Below are positions 54,120 to 61,888 of a DNA stretch of 64,000 nucleotides, piece after piece. The DNA comes from Streptomyces noursei (lineage in GTDB: Bacteria; Actinomycetota; Actinomycetes; Streptomycetales; Streptomycetaceae), in the NCBI RefSeq assembly GCF_016917755.1, contig NZ_CP070326.1:9362001-9426000 (forward strand), read 5' to 3'. Positions within the stretch are counted from its first letter, which is position 1. Each line of letters opens with the position of its first letter. The translations under genes were made by a program, and so were the position numbers. The notes under the pieces are model-generated. The model made no database searches and was not told the DNA's origin. It saw only the letters and a program-made list of their open reading frames with translations.

Positions 54120-54175
54120 CACCGTCCGCCACAAGCCAGCACCCCCTGTGCCGTTCCGGGTGAGCGGAGTCCACC

Positions 54176-54301
54176 GCGGCTGCGCGACAACGTCCGCAGA
54201 CGGTTGAGTGCCTGACGCGTGACGATCCGGACCAGACAGGACCGGGGGTCGCGCACCTGCGTGCGGTCGGTGTCGGCCCACCACAGCCAGAGATTCCGTT
54301 C
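54176..54301 (-). pseudogene. ECF sigma factor (SigJ-like) fragment
   Basis: A 40-residue fragment, RNLWLWWADTDRTQVRDPR and CLVRIVTRQALNRLRTLSRSR, that matches region 2 of ECF sigma factors with a SnoaL extension (SigJ type). Neither the rest of region 2 nor region 4 is present. It directly follows the remains of an AhpD-like gene in a different frame, with no start codon. Confidence 0.6.
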
Positions 54302-54737
54302 GCCACGTTGGCCCTGGTCGCCAGGTTGACATAGGCGATGAACGTGGCGAGTTCGACCAACGCCGGCGGACCGAGCCGGTCGAGCAGGCTCGCGTACATC
54401 GCGTCGGTGACGGTCGGCGGGGTGCTCGTCATGGCCTCGGCGTACTCCAACACGTCCCACTCCAGCGGCATGAACACCTCAGACTCGCGCCACCGCGCGA
54501 CCTGGCTCGCCTTGGGCAGGTCCAACGTCGCGTTCTACGCCTGGAAATAGCCGACATTAGGCACCAGCCGCAGCCGACCAGCGCCGCGATGGCCATGCGC
54601 GCGAACGGCTTCAGGCTCGCGTCGGCCGCATCCCACGCCCCCACCTTGCCGCCGAACTCCAGATTGTCCTGTGCCACCTTGGGGCTGCGCCACGTCACCT
54701 CGACGTTCTCAGGCACCGCACCGAGCTGCTTGACCAT
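54302..54737 (-). pseudogene. carboxymuconolactone-decarboxylase-like (AhpD-type) gene, frameshifted
   Basis: The N-terminal part (MVKQLGAVPENVEVTWRSPK, GAWDAADASLKPFARMAIAALVGCGWCL) is in one frame. The next segment reads NVGYFQA, then an in-frame TAG, then NATLDLPKASQVARWRES in a shifted frame and continues to PPALVELATFIAYVNLATRANVANG. One frameshift near 54550 and one nonsense codon break the gene; the C-terminal end is lost at the sigma-factor remnant. The CxxC-like catalytic region GCGWC is partly intact. Confidence 0.7.
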
Positions 54738-54843
54738 GTCCTCCCCGCCCTCAAGCGGAAGCCCTGCCTTCGGAATTCGGCACGGCGGGTGTCGCCGTCT
54801 TCAGCGGCGCCAGGCGCCAGTAGTCAGTGTTACCGTGTACTGG

Positions 54844-54862
54844 TACTCGGCAGTACCGAGTA
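54844..54862. promoter_or_regulatory. PadR-like palindrome, orphan
   Basis: TACTCGG-CAGTA-CCGAGTA is a perfect 7+7 palindrome in the promoter position upstream of the DUF1048 gene. DUF1048 genes are normally preceded by a padR repressor gene, which is missing here. Confidence 0.5.
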
Positions 54863-54958
54863 GCTGAAGGGGGGCTCGGAGGCAGAGGCAGAGGCAGATG
54901 ACCATGTCCGACGCTGGAAAGGGCGGCTTTCTCGCAAGGTGATCGGCCCCAAGCGGCG

Positions 54959-55240
54959 GTGGAGGCGATCGAGCGGTACCTGATGCATTTCGTGCCGACC
55001 GACGGTGACAGCAATGCGTCGATGCTTGAAGACCTTGCCGAGCTGTTCGAGCAGGCCGCGGTGGACGGAACGTCGATCCGCGAGATCGTCGGGCAGGACC
55101 CGGTCGAGTTCGTCGAGGCGTTCGTCCAGAACTACTCGGAGGGTGGCTACGTCCCCGCCCGCGAACGGAAGCGGCTGACCGACGCCCTCACGCGCGCCGC
55201 CGGCGAGGACACCGGCAGCGAAGAAGACCAGACGGCCTGA
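54959..55240 (+). CDS. DUF1048-family protein, N-terminally truncated
   Basis: A 93-residue ORF starting at GTG 54959 (MEAIERYLMHFVPTDGDSNASMLEDLAELFEQ...DPVEFVEAFVQNY). The family usually has 25-35 more N-terminal residues with an amphipathic helix. Upstream sequence in the same frame (LERAAFSQGDRPQAAVEA) resembles a decayed version but lacks a start. Usually paired with a PadR repressor, absent here. Likely a partial gene; might still be translated. Function of the family is unknown, though associated with PadR-controlled small membrane-linked proteins. Confidence 0.55.
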   Translation: MEAIERYLMHFVPTDGDSNASMLEDLAELFEQAAVDGTSIREIVGQDPVEFVEAFVQNYSEGGYVPARERKRLTDALTRAAGEDTGSEEDQTA

Positions 55241-55263
55241 CAGCACGTCAGCGTCGGCATCAA

Positions 55264-55333
55264 GACAGCGATATCCAGACAGCGACATCCAGACGGCGAC
55301 ACCAAGACCGCGACACCAAGACCGCGGCAGCCG
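55264..55333 (+). repeat. 14-bp tandem repeat, five copies
   Basis: Units such as GACAGCGATATCCA, GACAGCGACATCCA, GACGGCGACACCAA and GACCGCGACACCAA, each 14 bp, follow one another just after the DUF1048 stop codon. Nothing coding is evident between 55241 and 55521. Confidence 0.75.
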
Positions 55334-55521
55334 GTATCAGCGCGCCTGGCGATGGCGCATGCCATGAACGCGCTTCGGGCGCTTGCCCCCTCGGGGCTGC
55401 GAACCGGGCCACGCCGCGCTCACCCCTGCCCCTCGTGCGTCGCTCACGGCTGCCCTGAGCGCCACGCCGGGACGGGTCTTGCAGATCGAACACCGCGTGT
55501 ATCGAACACTGGAGATTCATC

Positions 55522-56010
55522 ATGAGAAGAGGCACCAACGGCTTCTCCGAAGCAGGACTGTGCAAGCCTCCGGCGTTCCCGTCGGGCGGCGGTGGACTCG
55601 ACTCGACCGTCGACGACTATCACGCCTACTTCCGGATGCTGCTCAACCACGGGATGCACGGGGCCCAACGCATCCTGTCCCGGCCCTCCGTGGAGCTGAT
55701 GACCACCAACCGCCTCCCGTCCGAACAGCTGACCGCCCGAGAAGCCGTGGCCCGCAACCTCGTCCATCTGTCATACGGCCTGGGGCAGCACGGCGGTTGG
55801 GGCTTCGGCATGGCGGTGCGCACCTACCGCGGTGACTTCGCGCCCATCGGCCAGTTCGGCTGGGACGGCGGGGCCGGCACCACGACCTACGCCGACCCGC
55901 ACAACCAACTCGTCGGCATCCTGCTCACCCAGACCGGGATGTCCACCCCGGATTCGGCGCGGGTCATCCACGATTTCTGGACCGCGCTCTACCAGGCGAT
56001 CGATGCCTGA
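55522..56010 (+). pseudogene. C-terminal fragment of a serine hydrolase (beta-lactamase-like)
   Basis: 162 codons with the C-terminal half of a class C beta-lactamase/esterase-like protein: SGGGGLDSTVDDYHAYFRML, GLGQHGGWGFGMAVRT and IGQFGWDGGAGTTTYADPHN. The catalytic SxxK serine and the Tyr motif of the N-terminal half are absent, so this is a remnant. The first 16 residues have no family pattern. A GGAG site before the ATG allows expression but activity is unlikely. Confidence 0.65.
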
Positions 56011-56420
56011 CCCGCCTGCCTGGTCGAGGCAGGTCCGCCGACAGACCTCGACCAGGCTCCGGGCATCCACATGATCCGCCGGACGGAACCCAGCGTGCTC
56101 CTGAACCGCCGGGCCGCCTCCTGGACGTGCGCCAGCCTGCGCAGGCTGAGCAGCACCGGTTCGTAGCGCACGGTGAGCGCGACGGCCGCCTCGATCTGCC
56201 CGGCGGCCGTGGGCTGTTCCTCCACCACGTCCAGGTCGACGACGGCGGGTTCGGTGGCGATGCGGCCGTACGGCAGCAGATGCGCGCTGTCGCAGGGGTA
56301 CCCGAGGCGGACGAGCGCGGCGACGGAGGCGACGAGCGTGCCCAGAGCGGGGGCGAGTTCGTCGTCATGGATCGTGATGCTCTCCAGTGGAGAGCGGGGA
56401 GCGTAGCATGAGTACGGCAC
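55989..56420 (-). CDS. hypothetical protein or fragment
   Basis: A 143-residue ORF with strong third-position GC between about 56060 and 56370 on the minus strand, for example LAPALGTLVASVAALVRLGYP and EAAVALTVRYEPVLLSLRRLAHV, so it probably was or is coding. I do not recognise it. It starts inside the neighbouring divergent gene and overlaps the previous one, so it may be a relic. The N-terminus covers a palindrome at 56379-56395. Confidence 0.35.
   Translation of the reverse strand: MPYSCYAPRSPLESITIHDDELAPALGTLVASVAALVRLGYPCDSAHLLPYGRIATEPAVVDLDVVEEQPTAAGQIEAAVALTVRYEPVLLSLRRLAHVQEAARRFRSTLGSVRRIMWMPGAWSRSVGGPASTRQAGQASIAW
56379..56395. promoter_or_regulatory. palindrome GCTCTCCAGTGGAGAGC
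   Basis: An 8+1+8 perfect inverted repeat about 13 bp before the DUF4188 start. Its CTCTCCA/TGGAGAG arms resemble MerR-type operators, which sit between the -35 and -10 boxes. No MerR gene is adjacent. Confidence 0.45.
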
Positions 56421-56860
56421 CGATAACGGGACGGGTCACGGCGGCGGCCGAGGGGTACGTGGTGGTCTTTCTCATCGGAATCCGGATCAACCGGTGGCGG
56501 TCGGTACGCCACTGGCTGCCCGCCCTCCTTGCCATGCCGCGCATGCTCAAGGAGCTTGCACATGAGCAGGGCAGCGGGCCGCTGGGGCACCAGGGATACA
56601 CGGCCGGGCAGCGCACCTTCACGATCGTCCAGTACCGGGAGTCGCGCGAGAAGCTGCTCGCCTACGCCTCGACCCCGGATCAGCAACACCGCCCTGCCTG
56701 GGCGGCGTTCAACCACCGGCGGACCAGGGGGTGGACAGGGCCTGGAGCGAGCGGCTCATCGTCTGTTTGGATGCCCACCGGACGGCAATACGGAGGGGTG
56801 ACGCAGACATGGTGTCCATGGAGAGCCTGCTGGCATTCGCGGCGATGTCGCTGCTGGTGA
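56408..56860 (+). pseudogene. DUF4188-like gene, 3' part disrupted
   Basis: The first 100 codons match DUF4188 (GRVTAAAEGYVVVFLIGIRINRW, AMPRMLKELAHEQGSGPLGHQG, RTFTIVQYRESREKLLAYAS, RPAWAAFNHR). After about position 56720 the frame loses family sequence; some of the expected C-terminal pattern (MPTGRQYGG) reappears later. The reading frame then overlaps the LysE gene start. Probably inactive or truncated. Confidence 0.6.
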
Positions 56861-57453
56861 TCGTGATTCCGGGGCCGAGCGTACTGTTCGTGATCGGCCG
56901 GGCCCTCGCGCACGGCCGGCGCACGGCGCTCGCGACGGTCCTCGGCAACCTGGTCGGCTCCTACGCCCTGGTGATCGCCGTGGCATGGGGCCTCGGCGCA
57001 CTGGTGGAGACCTCGGCAGCAGTGTTCACGGGCGTGAAACTGGCCGGTGCGGCGTACCTCGTCTACCTGGGCGTGCAGGCTTTCCGGCACCGCAAGGAGA
57101 TGCGCGCGGCGGACATTGAGGCGCCCAGCGGCGAGCGGCGCGGCGACCTGCGCACGGTCCTGGACGGTGCTCTGGTGGGCGCCACCAACCCCAAGGGCAT
57201 CGTCTTCTTCGCGGCGGTGCTCCCGCAGTTCGTGAACCACTCGGCCGGTCAAGTCCCGCTCCAGATGATGGAGTTGGGACTGATCCCGGTCGCCATCGGC
57301 CTGATCACGGACACTTTGTGGGGACTGGGCGCCTCTGCGGCCCGTTCCTGGTTCGCCCGCTCGGACCGCCGCCTGTCGAAGGTCGGCGGAGCGGGCGGCC
57401 TGGCGATGATCGGCCTGGGCGTGACGGTGGCGGCGACGGGCCGCGCCGACTAG
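56809..57453 (+). CDS. LysE/RhtB-family exporter
   Basis: A 214-residue membrane protein with six helices in LysE order: LAFAAMSLLVIVIPGPSVLFVIGRAL (the conserved PGP motif), ALATVLGNLVGSYALVI, and VGATNPKGIVFFAAVLPQF (the GxxxNPKxxxFF motif). Members export amino acids or homoserine lactones. GGAGGGG lies upstream of the ATG at 56809. It follows the DUF4188 remnant; the two reading frames overlap. Confidence 0.87.
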   Translation: MVSMESLLAFAAMSLLVIVIPGPSVLFVIGRALAHGRRTALATVLGNLVGSYALVIAVAWGLGALVETSAAVFTGVKLAGAAYLVYLGVQAFRHRKEMRAADIEAPSGERRGDLRTVLDGALVGATNPKGIVFFAAVLPQFVNHSAGQVPLQMMELGLIPVAIGLITDTLWGLGASAARSWFARSDRRLSKVGGAGGLAMIGLGVTVAATGRAD

Positions 57454-57583
57454 GGCCTGCCCGACCGTCTCAACTCACCCTTTTCCAGGGTGACATGAGG
57501 AGATCCACCCCATGTCTCGCTACCGTGGCAGTCTCGGCGGTGGAGCCACCGGAGTCAGCTCCACCACACAGCCGGGCGGGCGT

Positions 57584-58297
57584 TCACCCATGGGCGCTGA
57601 TCACGCCGCCGGCGCTGAGCACGATGTACACGCCGTTGGCGTCGAGCCCGACGTCGTGCTGCTTCGTCTCCAACGTGGCGTCCACCGAGCCGTCGTGGCC
57701 GATGATCTGCGCGCGGTACCGCAACTCGCCGGCCTTCGTCACCTTGGCCGTCCATCCGCCCGCGAGCTTGAAGGTGCCCGGCCCCTGGTGTCCACCGCCC
57801 ATCCAGGAATGAATCTCGCCACCCATCGTGAGCACGACGAACATGTCATTGGCGTCGAGCCCGGCGTCGACCTCCTGCCCCGTCGTCTCCAGCGTGGCCA
57901 CCACCGCACCACGACTGATGATCTTGGCGCGGTAGCGCTGGGAACCGAGGTCGTAGATCTCGGCCTTGCTGCCGTCCACCAGGCGCTCGGTACGCACCGG
58001 GGACGACGTCTTCGCCGTACCGGCGTGCGAACCGCCCGACTGCTTGCCCGCAACGCCCGCCTTGGCACCAGCATGGGTAGAGCTCTCGGCATCGGCCTTG
58101 GCATCGGAGCCCTGCGCACCGGCGGTGGAACCCGCGCCGCTGGCCGCGGCCGTGTCCGCATGCCCCGCCGACTTCGTACCGCCGGCGTCCGAGCCGGAGC
58201 AGGCGGTCAGGGTGAGGGCGGCGGCTGCGGTCAAGGCCGCGGCGGCAACCCGCAGAGTGCGACGACGAGCGGTGCGGACGGTGGTGCTGGAGCTCAT
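57584..58297 (-). CDS. secreted lipoprotein with two tandem repeats
   Basis: A 237-residue lipoprotein. The signal peptide ends in the lipobox LTAC (Cys near residue 33), after which follows an Ala/Gly/Ser-rich linker (about 34-100) and two related beta-rich repeats of about 60 residues: LVDGSKAEIYDLGSQRYRAK to MGGEIHSW, and LAGGWTAKVTKAGELRYRAQ to SAGGVISAHG. Each contains the pattern RYRA-x-I-x-G/R-x-x-V-x-ATLET and G-LDAN. No family is recognised; a surface binding protein is possible. The Met start SSSTTVRTARRR is supported by an AG-rich upstream site. Confidence 0.8.
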   Translation of the reverse strand: MSSSTTVRTARRRTLRVAAAALTAAAALTLTACSGSDAGGTKSAGHADTAAASGAGSTAGAQGSDAKADAESSTHAGAKAGVAGKQSGGSHAGTAKTSSPVRTERLVDGSKAEIYDLGSQRYRAKIISRGAVVATLETTGQEVDAGLDANDMFVVLTMGGEIHSWMGGGHQGPGTFKLAGGWTAKVTKAGELRYRAQIIGHDGSVDATLETKQHDVGLDANGVYIVLSAGGVISAHG

Positions 58298-58674
58298 TTC
58301 AAGTCCCCCAGGACAGTCGGTGTCGTATCTCCTCGGTACACCGACCACCCTGGTCGAAACCGCTATCGCAGGACTGCCGCTCCGCTAACACCCGACTAAC
58401 ACCGGCGGGAGCGGCCGAAGAACACCAGCCCTCACGCCCCTCCCGGGCCAGCGGTGGGCCGACGCGGCGGCAGGCACAAGGACCCCGACCACGGGCCCCG
58501 ACCCCACCGCCGGGCGGCCTCACCCCTCTCCCCCGACGGAGGTGAGGATCGCGAGCGTCTGCGACGACCACGCTCCGCACCATCCGCCGCCACCCCGCCT
58601 GTCGGCACGATCACGCCCGGGACGAACGCCGACGGGAAGTCGCCACCGGGGCCAGCGCCGCTGCCTGATGCGAC
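58298..58674. other. intergenic, no gene seen
   Basis: About 380 bp between the lipoprotein start and the helicase end. Only out-of-frame ORFs with no family pattern. No clear terminator was found after the helicase. Confidence 0.4.
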
Positions 58675-60396
58675 TCAGGTGGCAGAGGTACGACGACCGC
58701 CTCGACGGTCGGAGCTGCGGCCACCGGTCCCGGCGGCACCGCCCTTGGCCCCACCGGCCCCCGCCCGTCGGCCGGTTCCGCGGGCAGCCTTGCCGGAGGA
58801 CGCGCCGGTCGTCGCACCGGGCGCGGACCGGCGGTCGGAGCTCCGGCCGCCCGCGCCGACGGCACCGCCCGTGGCCCGCCCGGATCCCGCCCGGCCGGCA
58901 GAACCGCGCCCACCGGTAGCCGAGGAGCCACCGGACGCCGTCGCCCCGGCCGCTGCCCGGCGGTCCGATCCCCGGCTCTCCGTCCTGGTGGCCGTACCGG
59001 TCGCCGCCTTGGCCTCGCCGCCGCTGCGGCGCCGGCGGCCGGATCGCCGACCGGGCTTGGCACCGCCCTTCCGGTCCGGGTCGGACGCCGTCGGCTGGGG
59101 CACCTCGATGGTGACGGCCACGCCGGAAGGCTCGCGGGCGCCGGTGATGGTGGCCAGTTCCGCGTCGCCCGACTTGATGCGGGCCGTCCGGGGCCGGATA
59201 CCCGCGTCCGACATGAGCCGGGTGATGTCCCGCTTCTGCTCGGGCAGGACCAGCGTGACCACGCTGCCGGAACCGCCGGCGCGGGCCGTGCGACCGCCCC
59301 GGTGCAGGTAGTCCTTGTGATCGGTCGGGGGGTCGACGTTCACGACGAGGTCGAGGTCGTCGACGTGTATGCCACGGGCCGCGACGTTCGTCGCCACCAG
59401 TGCGGTGACCTGGCCGTTCTTGAACTGCTCCAGGGTGCGGTTCCGCTGCGGCTGGGAGCGGCCTCCGTGCAGTGCCGCCGCGCGGACACCGACGGCCAGG
59501 AGCCGCTTGGCGAGCCGGTCGGCGGACCGCTTGGTGTCGAGGAAGAGGATGACCCGGCCGTCACGGGCCGCGATGCGCGTGGTGACGGCCTTCTTGTCGG
59601 TCTCGTCCTGGACGTGGAGCACGTGGTGCTCCATGGTGGTCACCGCCCCCGCGGACGGGTCCACGGAGTGCACCACGGGGTCGGTCAGGAACCGCTGCAC
59701 CAGACGGTCGATGTTGCGGTCCAGGGTGGCCGAGAAGAGCATCCGCTGTCCGTCGGGCCGTACCTGCTGGATCAGCTTGGTGATCTGCGGCAAGAAGCCC
59801 ATGTCGGTCATCTGGTCGGCTTCGTCCAGCACCGTGATGCGTACGTCGCCGAGCGCGCAGTCCCCGCGTTCCACGAGGTCGTTGAGCCTGCCGGGCGTCG
59901 CCACGAGCACTTCGGCGCCGCGCCGGAGCACCCCGGCCTGCTTGGTGATGGACAGCCCGCCGACCACGGTGGCCAGCCGGAGGTTCACCGCCGTCGCGTA
60001 GGGGGTCAGCGCGTCCGTCACCTGCTGGGCGAGTTCACGGGTGGGCACCAGCACGAGGGCGAGGGGTGCCTTGGGCTCCGCACGCAGTCCGGCCGTGCGG
60101 CCCAGCAGCGCCAGCCCGAACGCGAGGGTCTTGCCGGAGCCGGTGCGTCCCCGTCCCAACAGGTCGCGGCCGGCGAGCGAGTTGGGCAGGGTGGCGGCCT
60201 GGATGGGGAACGGGGTGGTCACGCCTTGTGCGGCGAGGGTCTTCAGCAGCCCCGCAGGCATGTCCAGACCGGCGAAGTCCTCGACGGCGGGCAAAGCGGG
60301 TGTGGTGCTTTCCGGCAACCGGAAATCACGCGGTGCCGAAGCGGACTGAGGGGATGACGAGGCACGCCGGTTCGACTTCTGGGGCCTGCGGGACAT
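58675..60396 (-). CDS. DEAD-box RNA helicase
   Basis: A 573-residue ATP-dependent RNA helicase. Q motif TPFPIQ (61-66), Walker A RTGSGKT (84-90), PTREL (118-122), DEAD (191-194), SAT (222-224) and HRGGRTAR are all present. The C-terminal 145 residues are Gly/Arg/Ser-rich (RGG-like), which binds RNA. Relatives such as CsdA/RhlE help cold growth and RNA turnover. It is encoded just after the cold-shock gene, from which it is separated by a perfect hairpin. ATG at 60396 chosen because the family begins near there. Confidence 0.9.
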   Translation of the reverse strand: MSRRPQKSNRRASSSPQSASAPRDFRLPESTTPALPAVEDFAGLDMPAGLLKTLAAQGVTTPFPIQAATLPNSLAGRDLLGRGRTGSGKTLAFGLALLGRTAGLRAEPKAPLALVLVPTRELAQQVTDALTPYATAVNLRLATVVGGLSITKQAGVLRRGAEVLVATPGRLNDLVERGDCALGDVRITVLDEADQMTDMGFLPQITKLIQQVRPDGQRMLFSATLDRNIDRLVQRFLTDPVVHSVDPSAGAVTTMEHHVLHVQDETDKKAVTTRIAARDGRVILFLDTKRSADRLAKRLLAVGVRAAALHGGRSQPQRNRTLEQFKNGQVTALVATNVAARGIHVDDLDLVVNVDPPTDHKDYLHRGGRTARAGGSGSVVTLVLPEQKRDITRLMSDAGIRPRTARIKSGDAELATITGAREPSGVAVTIEVPQPTASDPDRKGGAKPGRRSGRRRRSGGEAKAATGTATRTESRGSDRRAAAGATASGGSSATGGRGSAGRAGSGRATGGAVGAGGRSSDRRSAPGATTGASSGKAARGTGRRAGAGGAKGGAAGTGGRSSDRRGGRRTSAT

Positions 60397-60428
60397 GCAG
60401 TGTTCTGCCTTCCTGGAAACAGCACAAA

Positions 60429-60461
60429 CCGGGGTCCGCACCATGACGGTGCGGACCCCGG
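60429..60461. terminator. hairpin between cold-shock gene and helicase gene
   Basis: CCGGGGTCCGCACC (60429-60442) pairs perfectly with GGTGCGGACCCCGG (60448-60461) around a 5-nt loop. It is a strong stem between co-oriented genes, so it may limit read-through from the csp gene into the helicase gene. Confidence 0.75.
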
Positions 60462-60483
60462 TGAGCGGATACGCGTCCGGCAA

Positions 60484-60687
60484 TCAGGCGGGGACGATGT
60501 TCTCCGCCTGCGGGCCCTTCTGGCCCTGCGTGACGTCGAAGGAGACCCGCTGGCCTTCCTGGAGCTCACGGAAGCCCTGGGACTGAATGTTCGAGTAGTG
60601 CGCGAAGACGTCGGGGCCGCCGCCGTCCTGCGCGATGAAGCCGAAACCCTTTTCGGCGTTGAACCACTTCACGATTCCCTGTGCCAT
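60484..60687 (-). CDS. cold-shock domain protein
   Basis: A 67-residue CspA-type RNA chaperone. RNP1 KGFGFI (13-18), RNP2 VFAHY and the OB-fold pattern MAQGIVKWFNAEKG are typical. It binds single-stranded nucleic acid and keeps mRNA unfolded. AGAAGGAGAAGG is the ribosome-binding site. A structured leader lies upstream (hairpin at 60743-60776), as in regulated csp genes. Confidence 0.93.
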   Translation of the reverse strand: MAQGIVKWFNAEKGFGFIAQDGGGPDVFAHYSNIQSQGFRELQEGQRVSFDVTQGQKGPQAENIVPA

Positions 60688-60742
60688 GACCTTCTCCTTC
60701 TGGTAGGCAGAGGCCCCATCCGGAGATGCCGGAAAACAACAA

Positions 60743-60776
60743 TGCGCCTGAAGGAGAAGCATTCCCGTCAGGCGCA
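60743..60776 (-). promoter_or_regulatory. leader hairpin of the cold-shock gene
   Basis: TGCGCCTGA (60743-60751) and TCAGGCGCA (60768-60776) form a 9-bp stem about 55 bp upstream of the csp start. The position fits a 5' UTR structure that could be temperature-sensitive or end an upstream transcript. Confidence 0.5.
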
Positions 60777-61397
60777 CATAGGTTCATGGGTACCACAACT
60801 GCAACTCGATGACCTTAGCACAGCTCGGCGGCTTGCGTCCGGGCCACCAAGGCGCACACCGGAACGGGGCCCCTCCGGGCCTTTCGGTGATCGCGACGTG
60901 CGCCTGCCCTCCGCCTCCACGCAGCCCAACACCACATCACCCTCCCCGTGCCGCCGACCCCACCCGCGCAGCCGAAATTCGCGCACGGGTGCGACAAAAC
61001 TGCTGGTGAAACGGCATCCGGACGCTTCATGGGGCACGGTTGAGCCTCAGGGCCCGCGGGGCCATGTGTCGAACCCTTCAACTTGGACGGCGACACAGAG
61101 TGAGCAAATCCGCACCGTGCGGAGTCATCCGTGGAGTGATCCATGAAGGCATTGATTGCTGTGCGCCGCCTCGGCGTGCCGGCAGCGGCGTCACCCCTGC
61201 TGGCCCTGGCCCTGGCCCTGGCCCTGCTGGCGGGCGCGCCCCGTGGCGGCTTCCGTTCAGCGTCTCGGACCTCCGCCCGTATGAGGAGGCGCCTGATGAG
61301 GCGGGCAGCCACGGGGAGTTGCCGTGCGCCTGCCGTCGACCGCCGCATCCCGGCCCCCGTACGAGACGGGTGCCGGGAGGGAGCAGCAGCGAGAGCG
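60777..61397. other. intergenic, no gene seen
   Basis: About 620 bp upstream of the cold-shock leader. Short ORFs on both strands are Arg/Pro-rich and look like shadows. No RNA gene was recognised. Confidence 0.4.
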
Positions 61398-61709
61398 TCA
61401 CATACCGCCGACGCCGACGCCTTCGTTGCCGTTGCGGCCGAGGCCGCCGACACCGACATCGGCGCAGGCATCGACGCCACCGACGCCGACGCCGACGTCC
61501 GGGCTGCCGACGCCGCCGACACCGACGCCGCCGTCGCGGCTGTGGCAACCGCCGTGGCCGCCGTGGCCGCCGCCGTGGTCACCGCCCTGCGCCTGCTGGG
61601 TGACGGCCGCGAGGGCCTGGGAGTGGTCGGGTGCGGCGCTGGCTATACCGGCGCTCAGGAAACCGGTGACGGCAGTAGCGGCCAGTACCGTGGTAATCGA
61701 GCGGAACAT
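61398..61709 (-). CDS. secreted Gly/His-rich protein
   Basis: A 103-residue exported protein: signal peptide MFRSITTVLAATAVTGFLSAG with cleavage after ASA, then GGDHGGGHGGHGGCHSRDGG and GVGVGGVGS-type repeats to the end. AAAGGA precedes the ATG. His-rich Gly repeats could bind metal ions (inference). Repeat copies are encoded by GCC-GAC-type DNA repeats. Such proteins are common in Streptomyces and uncharacterised. Confidence 0.7.
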   Translation of the reverse strand: MFRSITTVLAATAVTGFLSAGIASAAPDHSQALAAVTQQAQGGDHGGGHGGHGGCHSRDGGVGVGGVGSPDVGVGVGGVDACADVGVGGLGRNGNEGVGVGGM

Positions 61710-61888
61710 GATCAGATCCTTTCGCTTCCCCCCTTTTGTCCCGCTCATCCTCACCGCGGTCGGACGGTTCTGCCGGTCGGTGCGGGCCATCGCAGTGACG
61801 GAGCCCAGACACAGCGCCGATGAGGCGTGGTGGCGGACGGCCACGGCGACGCCCTTGATCCCCGGCCGCGGGCGGCACTCGTCCGCTG

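Noticed and set aside
61143..61823. Plus-strand 226-codon ORF with Ala/Asp repeats
   Set aside because: It is antisense to the Gly/His-rich secreted gene, whose signal peptide and start are clear.
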